Source: Sarcocystis neurona (Eukaryota > Apicomplexa > Conoidasida > Eucoccidiorida > Sarcocystidae). Taken from it: a DNA stretch of 64,000 nt. The position numbers and the translations under genes were made by a program. Location: contig KL647288.1 of NCBI GenBank assembly GCA_000727475.1, positions 2,971,604 through 3,035,603 of the forward strand, in the 5' to 3' direction. Positions 23,542 through 36,555 of the stretch are shown in pieces. The notes beneath the pieces are model-generated. The model had not been told where the DNA came from and searched no databases. It saw nothing but the letters and a program-made list of their open reading frames with translations. Every line of letters begins with the position of its first letter. Within the stretch, counting starts at the first letter, position 1.

Positions 23542-24302
23542 GTTGGGTTTTGTTACGTGCGTGCACGCGGCAGACGAGTCCCTGCACATGGGTAACTTAT
23601 TTTCCTAGTGTTCTGTAAAACGCCGGATCATTGAGGAGCATCTCGAGTTCAGGAGCGACACCAGGGATAGCGGTGTTTGCGCGACTTGCTATTTCTCTTT
23701 TTATAAACCTCGTAGGGTAGAGGCAATACGGAGTGGACACGAAAGGGGGCACACAAAGTCGACTCGAACCTTGCCTGGCTCTAAATATGTAGGCAATGCG
23801 GGGAGACAGTGGAGGAGGGAGAGCGGCACTCCGTGGAGGTGAATCAAACAACGGGCGCACGAGCAGCCAGTCAGCTGTACACGATCAATAACAGGCATCG
23901 TCGTGAAGTTTCTGCAAGAGCGCGCGTCACATAGTCTCCCACTGCTGTGCGCTTAGAATGTGCCCTCCTGGGACTGCCACGTGGTTGACCTGCTTGTCTG
24001 CAGTTCCTGGGAACATGACAGTATCTGTGTATCAACAGGAATTGGCTATACAAATCGAGGAGACGTCAGCGAAATGCGGGTCAGTCGGGAGACAGAACAC
24101 GTGTGGGTTGGACGTTGCAGAACCTGCATTTCTAGAGCACTGAAAGGCGCAGGTTGGTTGGCTTCTGCAGTCTCTCCTGTACGAAAGTGTATTTGGCTGT
24201 GTGAGGTAACGCATGCATACGCCTATGTATGCCAGTGTCCACGTATCTTTTAATGGGAGTATACGCGCATGCTCGCACATATGGTGATGACCCTCTCTAA
24301 AA

Positions 24303-24324
24303 AAGCGTGCGTTTTCGCACGCTT
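24303..24324. other. Perfect 9-bp inverted repeat with TTTT loop
   Basis: AAGCGTGCG at 24303-24311, a TTTT loop, then its exact reverse complement at 24316-24324, GC-rich. It lies in non-coding sequence upstream of the membrane-protein gene, about 320 bp before its first supported exon. It could form a stable hairpin; no function is shown. Confidence 0.8.
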
Positions 24325-24621
24325 AGTTCCCAACGACACACCACGTCACGCTCACCGATCATGCCATCCCCTGCACAGGCGCCAGATACCCACTCTTGCG
24401 AAGTCTGCATTATCAACATTAAATCACCACACAGGTCCGTTAGCCAGGCTACGCCAGGCCAAGCCTTGAGCAACCATTGTTGAAATGGGGCTTAACGCAC
24501 TTCGTTAACCGAGTCCTAGAACCTTGGCGTAATCCGTGTCCCTTCTCACTTCTCTGATGCCCTTACTCGACGCACGCTCGTAATTCACTTTGCGTCTTTG
24601 TCTGTTTTCTTCTGCCTTTAG

Positions 24622-27600
24622 TCGGTGTACTCCGGTGATTCACTTCCGCTGGCATTCCCAAGAATCCTTCGTCGACGCCGCGTCTCACGTGCTGAACGCA
24701 GAGTACGTGTAAAATAGGCTAACAAGCTCCGGTACTACGTAAAACATCTTTTCTGGGCGTAGCTGTGAGAGCCGATTTCACAGTGTTCTGCAGTGAACAC
24801 GTCGACAGCACGACACCTTCTCGAAACCAGTTACAGAAATGACGTCATCACAACATACAACGTGGTGATGTTCCGTGGATTAATTTTCCCTGCAAATGCT
24901 TTCTTTAATGTAGGTCGAACAAGTACGATCCACGTTGTGCTTTCAATGTGCGTGTGGAACAGCGGAAGACCGTACTTTTACGTCGTCGCTGGAGAATAGT
25001 AAGTAGCGTTGCTAATTCACGGATAGCGGAGAGACAGAGCAAGAGCAAGCTCACGGTAGGTTCAACAGTAAGCGGCAAACGCTTCTGGCAGGAGCTTCGG
25101 ATATTACCCTATTGTGGGCGTAGCCTCGCGTGCCGTACGCTCCCTGAGGCAGCGGCGCCGCTACATGAGGAACCGTTGTATTCTGTGCATGGAATACACA
25201 CAACATGGACACAAGTGGACGATCACCCTACCTAATCCTCTGCTATCTTTCAGCTGACTAGCACGCATGCCAATGGGGATTGCCGTGCCTTTCTTACTCT
25301 GGAAGGCACTGGGCCAACCATGTGAACTCGTCGTGGGGGTCGGATGAGTTATCCTCAACAGTACAAATTTTCATTCTGCGCAGTCAGTGACGTGTTTGAT
25401 GTACGTATGAGGGTTGCTAAACCTGTTTCCCAGCGCAGAAACTCCGATAAGGCGCATAGGGATGTTTCAGTCGGCTTCTGTTTCAACATTGGGACCCATA
25501 CGTCATTGGCCGCCTCCTCCAACTATAGAACACGCACCGGACATGCGTTCCTGCCCCTTTTTGGTTCCCTCTGTGCACGAACTCTTTGTTACCCTGCCCC
25601 GGGGTTCCACGAAAACCTTTTCTCGAGCCCGTGACACAGCGAATACTCCGAAAAGCATGAAGTTGAACATGGGAGAATTGCGTGGCGACACGACGGAGCA
25701 GAAGTATGGAGAAGAACAGGGAGAACCCATACTCCTGCGTTGGATTCCTTTTGGATTACAACGGAGAATACCGAGTTTCCACAACAAGGATGCTGCAGCA
25801 GGTGAAATGAGAAAGATTCGCGAGGTGGCTGATTTTGTTCAGGTGCTTCAACGAGAACTGACAATGCCCGTACGCACCCGGGACGGGTATGTCTATCGTA
25901 GGCAAACACCGTACACTTTCAACAGCACATGCATTTTTTGACCGGTCTGACTAGCATAGTTGCGTTAAGGTGTGGCCACGCTGCTAGATGACAGAGTATT
26001 TGTACAACACTTTACGTAGACGAAAACCTAGAGTGCGCTTTTCCTTTATTAATGCTGCTGAGGTCATGGACTCGCGTCAACTTCCACGACGGGTGGCCAT
26101 GTTGGGACGAAGGACACCTATTCCAGAAATTCGACATCCCCAACACAAACAGCAGCCTCTTCACCTATGACGTGCAATCTGCATACAGGAGATGCCTCTG
26201 TGATGATAAGGTTTCAGCCAATAGTATATTAGGAGGAAATGTGTCAGGGGGTGTTTCTTAACAACTTGCACACAAAAGCTACAACGACGTTCGTTCTGCG
26301 TCCTTCTGGCTGTACTTGTGACAGGAGGGATGTCATCGTCATCGTAAACGACAGACTGCCCGAGATGGAATTAATCCTACAAAATGCATTTAAATACGCG
26401 TAAGTTTGCTATTCCCCAGAGACACTGGAATGCATACGCCAACACTCTCCCATCCACCGCCGGTCGCAGAGCCTTGGGTTTGAGGATACTGCATCATGCC
26501 ATTAGCGAAGAAACAATGGTCTCAGCAGACGACAACCAAATTAATTTCGTCATAAGAGTGGTTAATGAATTAGGGAATCATTTAAGTCTCTTGACGCACA
26601 ATGAGTAGGGGGTATTACTGTTATTTGCGACACCGAGAGTGGCACAAGGTGACAACAAACGCTCCACAGTGGTACTGCAGAGCCAAAATCCCGTTCACTT
26701 GCGGGTAGGCGGGATGCCCGCTGTATATTTGTGTCACATCTACACGAGTCACTGTTCGAATATCCTATGGACACCGTGCCACTTAGTACGGCGAAGGGGA
26801 CGACAACGGCTTCCTACCGTTCTACCATCGTTTCTGGCTTAGGTGTTTTCACGCAGGAGGCCACGTATGTATTTTGCAGCGGGAGTAGATTTCTGAAAAA
26901 ATCCTTGAGTCATGTGTGATGAACTTGTCAGTGGCGGCATAAAGGAGAATTAACTCTGCGTCCTGAATTTCCTGGTGGACGTTGCCCAGGCGTGATATAT
27001 TTTTTGAGTGCTTCAGAACTCTCCTCTCAGACCAAATTTTCCAATTCTTCAGCGTCCATCGCGTATCTAGTTGTGTATGAATACAGACCTGCGGGCACCC
27101 CCGTCATAGTGACCGACACCGAAGCCTTTTCGCCAGAAGATATTTTCTCCCGCGTCCAATTACGCAGCCCTCTGGGGGAAAAGTTGTAAGGCGGCGGCTT
27201 TTTCAGGCCTCAGAAACACGTCTCCCTCTGGAACGTACTTTGTTTTCTTGTCCTCGAATTACTGCCGTGCCTTGACTCTGAAAGCAGCGCCATGGGAAAT
27301 CGGCGTTTGTGACTACTCCAAAGGGAATACCACATGTCGAACAGCCCGAACACGAACATGCACACATGAATCGTATCAACACGGGGGGAAGCACCTCCTT
27401 CACTGTATTAAGCTACAGTCACATGCTAGCGTAGACGTCCGCGTGGGAGTATGTCAATACGATATGCAGTTCAGGTCCGTGCAGGGCCTGGTTGACACAT
27501 CTGCAGTTCTATTCAAGCTGACCATTTTGAGTACCCTCACGGTTCAGCGAACTATAGCGCAGCAATTTCGCTGGCAGCTCTTGTAAGGGTGGAGGCGTTT

Positions 27601-28787
27601 GTTCAACCGACTGCTTTCACGCAGAGCCAGCCCAAATCAGCCAACCGAAGCACAACGAACCACACGAACCAGTACGTCAGCATAATGCAGAGAGCTTTCT
27701 TTCCTCACTTGTTCGAAGTGCAGCGCGGTTCAACGTAAAAAGTCCTATTTTGGGGATTCTCGTATGCTTTGCCCGCAAGGCATTTTGTAGTCCTTGGCTA
27801 TGGCCGCTACGGTCAGCTCCCCCTTGATACCGCGTTTCTCGACCGCGCCCTGGTACGCATTCCAAAAGCGGAGGATATCCGGGCCTTTGTTGCAGATCGC
27901 GCGAATGAACCACAGGAACCGCCGGAAGCCAGGCACATGTCGGGGGTGGTGGAATCGAGCGACAACAAGGTTGAAGAAAAAGGCTTTAACTCGCAAGCAA
28001 AGCCTCAACCACGGAGTGCCCCCGGCCTTTTGAATGTTGCCTCGATCATCCCAGACGCCAACTTCTTCGTTTTGAATCCGTTCACAGACTTGCTTTTGAG
28101 ATTCAATTATACAGAAGTAGACAGTATTCTCAAGTACGCTGCGGGCCTCACGGAGGAGCTGCGGAATGTCCGCATCACCTTTAACTACAAGTAAGCCTCT
28201 TCCACAGGATCTGACCTTCAGGTACGCAGGCCGTTCGGTTGCACTCGCTGCTCACGACGCACGGTTTCACAAAAATCTTGATTGAACGTGGCGGCCCGCA
28301 AGGTATGCAGTGCCATGCAGTGTGGTAACCTGCAAAATCCCGCGCTTGATCACTGTCTACGAGAAAACTGGCGGCGGAATTGGTAGGCTACTGGAGACCC
28401 GAATGTAACCACAGTATGCAGCATACATGTGGTGCAGCTTTTGATCACGTTGTGCACTTCCTTTGACACACCGCTTCGACTAATGGCTCAAGCAAGCTCT
28501 GGCAAGGGCATCGCTTGCCCATAAGCGCTCTGCGTTCTGCACCGCGGTGCACTTCCTTGAACTCACGCGTGAGCCCCACGGATGTTTTTCTGGATTCTCG
28601 CAGAAACAAAACGCGACGCATAGCTATGGTGCTCCTAACGGACCTTCCTGAAGCAGAAAACGCTTTCCCTTCTGGACTAGCTAAGTTGAATATGATTGTG
28701 CAAGCTACAATTGCAGTGTCCATGATAATTGCTTTCCTAACTTGTCTGTGCATGTGCCGTATGATGTACCTGTTAAAGAGTAGGTAG
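24622..28787 (+). CDS. Multi-exon membrane protein with one C-terminal transmembrane segment
   Basis: Eight 3' exons close in phase: about 25434-25886, 26063-26210, 26420-26604, 26670-26884, 26990-27185, 27430-27582, 27780-28190 and 28604-28787 (stop TAG). Two upstream exons, 24622-24708 and 24914-24998, join each other in phase but not yet to 25434; a middle exon near 25.1-25.2 kb is ambiguous because all three frames are open. The last exon holds a hydrophobic helix (MIVQATIAVSMIIAFLTCLC) followed by CRMMYLLKSR, so the protein ends just inside the membrane with a short basic tail. The large N-terminal part has N-glycosylation sequons (NSS, NTNSS, NYT, NKT) and scattered Cys, which suggests a lumenal or extracellular domain. 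The 5' end and signal peptide were not found. I do not recognise the family. Confidence 0.6.
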
Positions 28788-30326
28788 AGTGGGGTGTTCG
28801 TTCACCCTCACCTCTGCTCGTGCCCTACTCTGTCCACTACCATTAAGACAGGTGCAACGCTTGGCGCAGCTGCTTCTTACAGCGCGCACCGAAAAAATTC
28901 GGTGTTTACGGTTGACTTGTGTGAGCCTACATAATACGCCGCTGGGTCTTGCGTGACGAATACTCGTGTCAACCTGTTGAAGTGGTGCCTTGCACGTGGT
29001 TCTCGAGCAAGGCTTTCTGAAGCTTGGCGTAGCCGCGCTCAATAATCAGGTCATGTGTCTGTTAAAATAGCAGGCGTGTGTGCGTTTTTGCGCGAATTTA
29101 ACGAAACACTACTCATTTGCTAAAACTTCGGGGCTAGATGAGCCTGGAGCTCCGCTTTCCCGCTCGGGCTGCGAACCCGCACAACAGCGGGTGATGTTTC
29201 GCTGAGTGGAGTTGCTGCTTTTTTCCAGCCATGAGTAGGGCTGTTCTGATGAAATCTTCTACTCGTACAATTTGCTCGACGGCAGAAACCACAATACAGA
29301 TGTATCTATACGGCTTCATTCCTTCTCGTGCTTCCCGCAGGCCACCTATTAGGGTAATCAAGTGGGCATTGTCTCACGCACTGGTCTCTGCGCCCAGGGA
29401 CGCTAATGCATGTACGTGTCTACATCGATATGTGTGTATTTGTGCGTTAACGAGGTTCGATTCCCAATCCAGCATGCCACCACTCGGCTGCTTTGCTGCC
29501 GTGCAGACGCTGCGGCTGGTGCTGATGCCCTGGTGCAGTTGATGCCTTGGTGTCACTGCCCCTAGACGACGGCTGCTGTTACAATACACGTACGCGTGTC
29601 AGGCAGCTGTCGACCCCGCAGCCGCCTCGTCCTTCCCACACTGAAGCACCCTTCTGTACTGCCCACCATATGGCACTTGCTCTGATCAATACAAACTGCC
29701 TGAGAGAGCTGCCCGAAATGTCACGCGAAGAATCCTGTCGTCGCGCTACACTCCCGTCAAGTTTTGGGGCCCGAGTGCACCCAGGTCTACGCATCCGCAC
29801 ACAAGTAGTAGCCAGCAAAATTCAGTGAATACACTCTGGCACAACGGTGTAAGGTCGCTACACACAAATAATCCCAGGCCTTTGCAGAAAATACAAGATG
29901 GACAGAGTTACGATATAAGATACACCTTTAAACGCACGCCACCCCGCACGTTCATGAACCATTGTCAGGCAGTACGCACACATACAACGTGGAAGCGCCT
30001 GCAGCTGCGCAGCAGAAAGACGTAAGATGAAACCTAGGCAAAACACTGTTTCACACCACACCCGGACAACGCAGATTTCGCCAGTTACGCATCGCACCGC
30101 GTGAGTCAATCGTGAATTCTTTCAACCAGGGCCAAAACGCCTTCCTTGACTGGCGTCCTGCTGATCCGCCACGCGTGGTAAATCGACGAACGTACAGTCC
30201 CGTTCTTATATTACTTTCAAAAAAACATTCCCGTCGTATGGGACCAAAACGGGGGCAGGCGTCTTTCCAGTCCTGACACACTCGGGAGTGGCTTTAAAGC
30301 ACACTGGGACATTCCGCTTTGCGCTT

Positions 30327-32581
30327 CTACAGCAGAGAAACCTCTTCGCGGAGATACTCTCCAATGTCAGCCATGTGGTACACAGCAATGGCCTCTGTTT
30401 CTGCGGCGTGGATGTCGGAAGTTGACTTGGCTGCTACGCCGAATCCAAGGGGTAAATCATTGTTTAGCGAACATATACACACGCCTGCATTCTGCGGCAT
30501 GTCCGCGGTCACACGACCGATGTGTCGCTGAGCCGTAAAAGTACAAACAGCGGGAAGCATATACATCGTCAAAAAGCAGGTACAATTTTTCAAGTTAAAC
30601 AGCCTCACAAAGAATTATGCAAAAACGAAAGACGAATGACCACACTTGTCGACAGAGCCAGCTTAACGAAACTTCCAGTTGATTCACGCCGTACGAGTGA
30701 GCATTTCAGCAAAACGACGCCGGCGCTCACACGATGCACCAAATCCAATTAACTGCAAGTGATTAGCCTGCAAGAAGCGTCCCTGATCAGCGGTGTTCTA
30801 GCTTCGGCTCAGACATTCTGCGGGCTAATTAATGACTCTTTACGCGCGATGAGCGGCAATGCACACACGTACCTTAATGACATGGTGGCCGTACACAAAC
30901 GCTTGGTCTCCCGCTGGCTTAAGCCATACTTTATATCTAGCATATCGAGCTATGAGGTCGAGTGCCGTGACTTGCAGGCGAAATTTCCGCGTCTTGGTAA
31001 ATTTGCCAATGCAGACGCCGGCTAGGATCTGAGGTAATAATTCAGAACAGCTGACGAACCCAGTATTTCGCCTGTAACATTAGAAAACCAATAGTGACCT
31101 TGTCTGCGACTCGTTTACCTGAAGACTGACAAGGAAACGACCAAAACTTGAGAGCCTGCGAAACTGTACAGGTGTATACATGCATACCCTCTCTAACCCC
31201 ACATGAGAAGCCCCGGAAACCTATAGTGACGGAGTCCGTTCGCTACACAACCGTTCAATCATACTGTTGCCGGCATGGTCTCCCCACTACAGTAGGCGCC
31301 AGTTAATAATCCCGACAGGTGGAAGCCACATACAACGGAAAAGTGTGAGCTGCGACACTAGAGCAGCTCGTTACCACGAAACCTCTATCAGACTCTAAAG
31401 AGAAAACTTACAAGACTCTTCCTCGGTATATGGCCAGCCATCTTCAGGAGCTGCTCGCTGAGATCAAGAGATAGCGTCAAAAAGTATAGAACACAAACAC
31501 TGAAATGAAAAAACGTATTGAATTGATAACAGCGACCCGAAGCGCTCTCCAGTGACGTGGTCCCATATGATACTGATGCATTTTTTACCCACGGCGTACT
31601 GCCAGACAGATGCCTTTAAGTGGATTCTGGAGATCTTTCATGTGCTGAATTCACGCGCTTAGCAAGTAAATCTCACTTTGATGAAAACACCCCAGCCGCC
31701 ACGCTAGAGCATCTATTTTTACGGAGAGGTCTTACCCACCGTCACATGTACGCAGAGCGAAATACGTCCCCTCACCTAAAATCCCGCGTGCAAGCTCCAG
31801 TGGCTGCTAACAGAATGCGGGGCAGCTTCTCTGGCCCGATAACGGGCGCCTACCTCATGTAGAAGACGCGCTCATGGTGAAGGCGAAACACGTAGGGGTG
31901 TTCCTGGTTGTCAACGATGTGCATGAGATTATTTCCGACGCTGCAAAGACGAACGGAACTCTGGGTACACGAATTTGTGAAGAGGTGGCGTGCCTTTCAC
32001 GTACTGATGGCGTGACAGTGGCGCGACGCGCACTAACGTGTGCAATTCATCTCTCCAAAGTGTCACACTTTGCCAGAATAGTAAAAGAGGGCCTTTCAGA
32101 TAAGAATGGTCTCTGATCTACTTTTTCTTTATGAACCGCTCAGTTTTCTATTCCTGACGAAGCTTTGTTACCGCCAGTGGCGAATGGGTTGAGTGTTAGT
32201 ACCCGAAGCATATCCGTATCGTAGTGCCACTAAGAAATTCTACAGAGTCGTCCGAAACCTCTTCGACTAGCAAAAGCAAAGACGAAGCCACACGCCTTGA
32301 CGTGTACACAGACACACACCGCAGCTCCTGGAAGCCAGCAGAACGCCTTCAATAGACACCTGGTGTAACATGATTGACGTGTATATTCAGAATAATGTAG
32401 TGTCCGCGTACGACCTCAGTAGAGTTGGTAACGTCAGCGTGTAAGTCTCTTACAGACATCCGCCGCATGTCTGTGGGGTACCAGAGGATACGTGCACTGC
32501 CAGAGATGTGGGCGGCAGGGCTTACAACTTAGCAAGCTTTTCAAAGACAAGCTTCACTTCCTCCTCCGTGAGCTGCCGCAT
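30327..32581 (-). CDS. NIP7: NIP7, 60S ribosome biogenesis factor (complete, five exons)
   Basis: Exons on the complement: 32581-32526, 31940-31854, 31457-31412, 31028-30873 and 30527-30327. All phases close, giving 181 aa, against 180 in human NIP7. The start [18 protein letters not shown] matches the family N-terminus. [41 protein letters not shown]-type [17 protein letters not shown] and [13 protein letters not shown], ending [10 protein letters not shown], follow in the family order. The first ~90 residues are the pre-PUA domain and the rest the RNA-binding PUA domain. NIP7 acts in the nucleolus in pre-rRNA processing and 60S assembly. The gene is convergent with the membrane-protein gene, the two stops being about 1.5 kb apart. 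Introns are 280-590 bp, long relative to 46-201 bp exons. Orthology is very secure. Confidence 0.97.
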
Positions 32582-32894
32582 TTTCGGAACTGCGAAGGAA
32601 TATTTTCATACTTCCGGGATTGGGTGCCACTCGAGCTCCCCAACTAACGTGTCGACGCCTTACAGCATCTCGTCCCGGTTTGGGAGCTCTCGAAGCTGAC
32701 TCTGAAGCACTGGGCCCCCGAGCTGCCGCCTCCCAACTTCGCACGAATACCTCCTTGGACAACTGTCATGTAACATTGCAAATGGAACTGTCTCTATGCG
32801 CAACCGTACAGGGTAAGCTACAACATTCTTAGTTTAGGACGCAGGCCACACTGTGGACGAAGTGGAACCGATATACATCCATACATACATGTAT

Positions 32895-32921
32895 ACATAC
32901 ATATATATATATATATATATG
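32895..32921. repeat. TA microsatellite
   Basis: A short (TA)n run of about 20 bp preceded by ACATACATGTATACATACAT, in the spacer upstream of NIP7. No exon could be supported in 32.85-33.70 kb on either strand. Confidence 0.85.
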
Positions 32922-33768
32922 CAAACGGCGCATGGAACTACAACGGTATGTGGTAACAGACGTCGCTCGCAGCACGGGAAGGTCACGTGTTTGCGCGTCA
33001 CGTAGTTGCTTGCCAGGGATGCCGGGGAGTCGGTGCATGCGGAGTGAAACTGGCTGGTGCTTTATAGGGCGTAGTACGGAATATAAGCCGACTCGTAGGC
33101 TCTCACTCTAGAGAGTTGGAAGGGCGGATTCATACCTGCACAAGAACAATATGCACGTATACAGTGGTTCTCTGATAGAGCACCAACAAAAATACCGCAT
33201 TACGTTCCTCGTTACGAGTTAGCAGTCGCCTGGATATGCCTGATTTTGAAGCTGCGGAGGATCACGCGTATGTAGCGAACTGCGCGTTCCTGTGCCCCTG
33301 GACACCCTCGTTGAACGTGATCGTGCTTCCGCCTGCAGAAGAACATGCCCTAATACTATATAAATGACGGAGACACTCTTTAAAGAAGGCACCGCCTTCG
33401 CCTTATAGAATACTGGAGAGGCGAAAGCGTCCGCTGGTTAGGGGCTTTGTAGGTGCTACCTCTCCGGTCGAATTGCTACCGACATCAGACCTGGGCGTGA
33501 GGCGTGTGTAGTGCGACAACTGCAGGGTATCTCTCTTCCGTAGTGCCGCAAGTACGGCGAAACGGTCTGCGGTTTTCCGGCACGCTCAAACACCCTCACT
33601 TCAGTGCTTCACCGGAAATCGGTTAGCCGCGTGATACGGTAGTGGCCACGAAAGCACCATTCGTACATCGGCGGATGCAACTTTTGGAGTAGAACTGCTT
33701 TTACTGCATTTTCGTGGACAAGTCACCGAGAAAGTCGTACCATTTCTTGTTTATCAGAACATGCTTAC

Positions 33769-34559
33769 CGTGTTCCAGCGACTGCCGTACAGAACAATAC
33801 CGTGTGTGCATCCTCTTCATTTTGAAGGGCGTACAACAATGCAGACACGTCCCGCAGATCACAATTCGTGTTGGCCAAAGACTGCAGGGCCTCGCAAACA
33901 GCGAGAAGCCACGTAGCGGGGATGCAAGTTTAGTCGACATGAGCTGGACGGGACTTTTCTTGCTCCTGAGAACCCTGCAACTGGTTTCTTCATCAGTTTT
34001 CTGGGGAGCATTTTCGACGTGGTTACGCATGGATACTAAAAGCTTCCTGATATTCTGTCCTACCATGTGCGTTTACAAGGGAAAACATGAGGGAACACAA
34101 GTAGTGACGCATCTGAAATGGGCACAGTTTCCCATTTCACGCGCGTCGCGCAGCTAAATATTTTCACAAGCATCCTTAATTGACCACCCAATTTCACGTG
34201 GAAACATACTGCAATGCAAGTCCATTCCACTGTGGCATGCGTTGGCATGCCTTGCACGAAAGTGGTCTACTCGGACTAAGTGACGGATAGATGACATAAC
34301 TGAATACTCGCAGTTGGCGTGGACGTCAGCGTCAGATGAGGGCAGTAAGCGTTGTATGCAGCCCACGCATCCCTGAACTACACGATAATTGTATCTTGAC
34401 GCTGCCAAGCTTCTCACATCGGTGCAAATGAGGCAGCAGCGAAGAAAGCATTCGGCCACGTATTTCAACAGACGCCAACCACGCGCGACTCAGGGTCACG
34501 TCACCGGTAGTTACAAGTAAATGAATGCGGTGCAGGAGAGGGTACTCTGCTATCACCAC
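33769..34559 (-). CDS. Exons of an unresolved minus-strand gene
   Basis: Exon 33881-33769 lies between a CCCTGCAG acceptor and a GTAAGC donor and reads SLANTNCDLRDVSALLYALQ then NEEDAHTVLFCTAVAGT. Exon 34112-34064 (MRHYLCSLMFSLVNAH) has a CATTTCAG acceptor and GTAGGA donor. Upstream, 34559 to about 34390 is open and reads LVTTGDVTLSRAWLASVEIR. The helical style resembles the helical-repeat proteins at the start of the window. Phases between these exons do not close, so at least one exon is missing. No family was identified. Confidence 0.4.
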
Positions 34560-35563
34560 TGTGGAAGAGCCGGAAGATCAGGGATCTCTGCTCTTTGTCT
34601 CCTCCGGTAACAGGACTACCGACGCAGCAGTTCAGCCTCCGTACCCTGCCAAAGCATACGTACTCCGCCCCCCACGAGGTCGTGCGTACGTATGTATATA
34701 CACATATGTAGCACGTACCGACGGCTTCTTGCAAAACTCATGATTCACCCACAGCTTCGCCGGCTGCTCTCAATCACCTCCACTGCGGCTTGATGCACAC
34801 TGTATATGTATTTTAACTGTAGGATGGAGGTTCGTGGGTGTTGGGTCATGACCATCAACGATTTTTTTCCCCCTGGAGTAGGTTGCACTGCTAACGTAAA
34901 CTCTGGTATTTATTGCTTCCGAAATTACTGTCTCTGGACAGTTTATTCTCATTCGGTGCGCCGGCGGACCAAATAGACGCCAGTTCAGGCCTACACGAAC
35001 CGACTGTGTAGATAGCGCTATGACCACAGGGTTGCTGCACACCATCGTACCCGTCTATGCCAGATGCGTGTTGCTGAGGCAACTGACTCCCAACAACCAA
35101 ATAGGCATAAGGACCTCGTGCAGACGTCAACTTGCAGGCTTCGTCTGAGCCCGCTCACTACATATTTGCTGCACGCGCTACGCGGCGCTGTAAATGTATA
35201 CAGCACGTGCGGAAATGCTTACGCATTTGCAAGCACATGCAAAACTTCTACCGTAGCTGCGTACGCGGATTTTCAATCGATGCGCGCTGCAGGAAGTCAA
35301 GCTGTTCTCTTAGCACGTGTGTAAGCTGAATAGTAGAAAGGAGGACGTTTTGCAGCTCAAGCTCTCTTCTCATTCTGACTTCTGTATCGTTCAGATTGGC
35401 GCCGGCGACCTGCAAGCACACCAGTGCACGTGCAAACTATCTTGACAATGCATTTACGGGGAAGTAGACACCCTCGCACGATATTCACCCCTAAGTGCAT
35501 ACAGAGGTAAACCACGTTGGTAGTATACATAGTCAACCTGAGGTTAAAAGACGTAGCATGTAG

Positions 35564-35745
35564 GCCGCTACCCCACAGAAGATGCCTGATGCCTCAAAGG
35601 ATTTTTGGGAACCTTTCTTGTTCTCTTTGACAAATACCTGTATTCCATAGTGCGTGGTCTGCTACCCCGCAGAAGGTGCACGATGCTTTGAGGACTATCA
35701 AAAGCAGTTTCTTTTGGTCTTTTTGACGAATACGTGTATTCTGCT
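35564..35745. repeat. Imperfect tandem duplication (two ~93-bp copies)
   Basis: Copy 1 from about 35564 and copy 2 from about 35657 share GCTACCCC(A/G)CAGAAG near their start and TTTGAC(A/G)AATAC(C/G)TGTATTC near their end, with many substitutions between. They lie in sequence with no supported exon, just beyond the minus-strand exon ending at 35774. Confidence 0.75.
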
Positions 35746-35773
35746 CCGGCATACACCTGTACATGTATGTCGG

Positions 35774-36034
35774 CTACAGAAGCCTGAGACTACACCAACA
35801 TGCGGCAATTTGTGGCAGTTTCAGAACACGTCCGCAAGCGACTTCGTCTGCACCCGCTTCCGATGAGAGCTGCTGAACCATGCTGGTAATTCTATACCGG
35901 TACTTGAAGTAGAACCGCTGCGGAAAGCGGAGACTGGAGTCAGATCGACGTACCGCCTGGGATTGGACGTGGAGATACGGGCAGCATAGCATAAATCGCC
36001 TTCGCAGCCGGGGATATTCGTACGACATAAACAC
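35774..36034 (-). CDS. Putative terminal exon of an unknown minus-strand gene
   Basis: A CTCCCTTCTTCCGTAG acceptor near 36035 opens a frame reading MSYEYPRLRRRFMLCCPYLH, later RFYFKYRYRITSMVQQLSS, and ending in TAG at 35774. An overlapping frame (VYVVRISPAAKAIYAMLPVS) is also open from the same acceptor up to a GTACGT donor, so the correct frame is not certain. Upstream exons towards 36.3 kb were not found. Not recognised. Confidence 0.35.
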   Translation of the reverse strand: MFMSYEYPRLRRRFMLCCPYLHVQSQAVRRSDSSLRFPQRFYFKYRYRITSMVQQLSSEAGADEVACGRVLKLPQIAACWCSLRLL

Positions 36035-36555
36035 CTACGGAAGAAGGGAGACAGGAACGGACCAGAAATAGTGCTACGTCGCTTTCCCAACTATACGCTG
36101 AACTTGCGTGGGCTAAGACAAGGCGTGAACATCCTGTTGTGCAGGGAACACTAACCACAGGCAGTGCGGATGCACATAAACAAGCACGCGTGACTGACTT
36201 CAGACGCGTGAAAGCCCCATACAGAGGGGTTTAACTGCATATATGTACTAAAATTCGTACGAGTAAATAGGTGGAAAGTTAAGCATATACTTGTCCACGG
36301 GAAGGCGTTGCGGGGTGTTTACACAGTAGATGCTGTGTTACCGGTACTGTTAATCTGCTTGTCGCAGAGAAGCGTGGGTGTCCGTCGCGTCTTCCTCAAA
36401 GCGCAGCAGCTGCACTGAAGTCTTTCAAACGCTCAACTGCAATAAAAATCGTCAAGGCCTCGCTGCATCTTCACAGGACTACACGCGTGCATGTACTCGA
36501 GACGTGGGAACAGTTGCACTGCGTATCGTACCGGTTACCACCCGCGTATGTAAGC

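Noticed and set aside
26325..26399. Phase-neat candidate exon reading DVIVIVNDRLPEMELILQNA with a GTAAGT donor
   Set aside because: It would leave only about 20 bp before the next exon at 26420; skipping it (26210 to 26420) closes the phase. It could still be an alternative exon.
27190..27420. Cys-containing open frame (GTYFVFLSSNYCRALTLKAA)
   Set aside because: All three frames are open here and the join 27185/27430 closes in phase without it.
29445..29475. Sequence GGTTCGATTCC, a match to the tRNA B box
   Set aside because: The flanking bases do not form a T-stem and no A box or acceptor stem is present.
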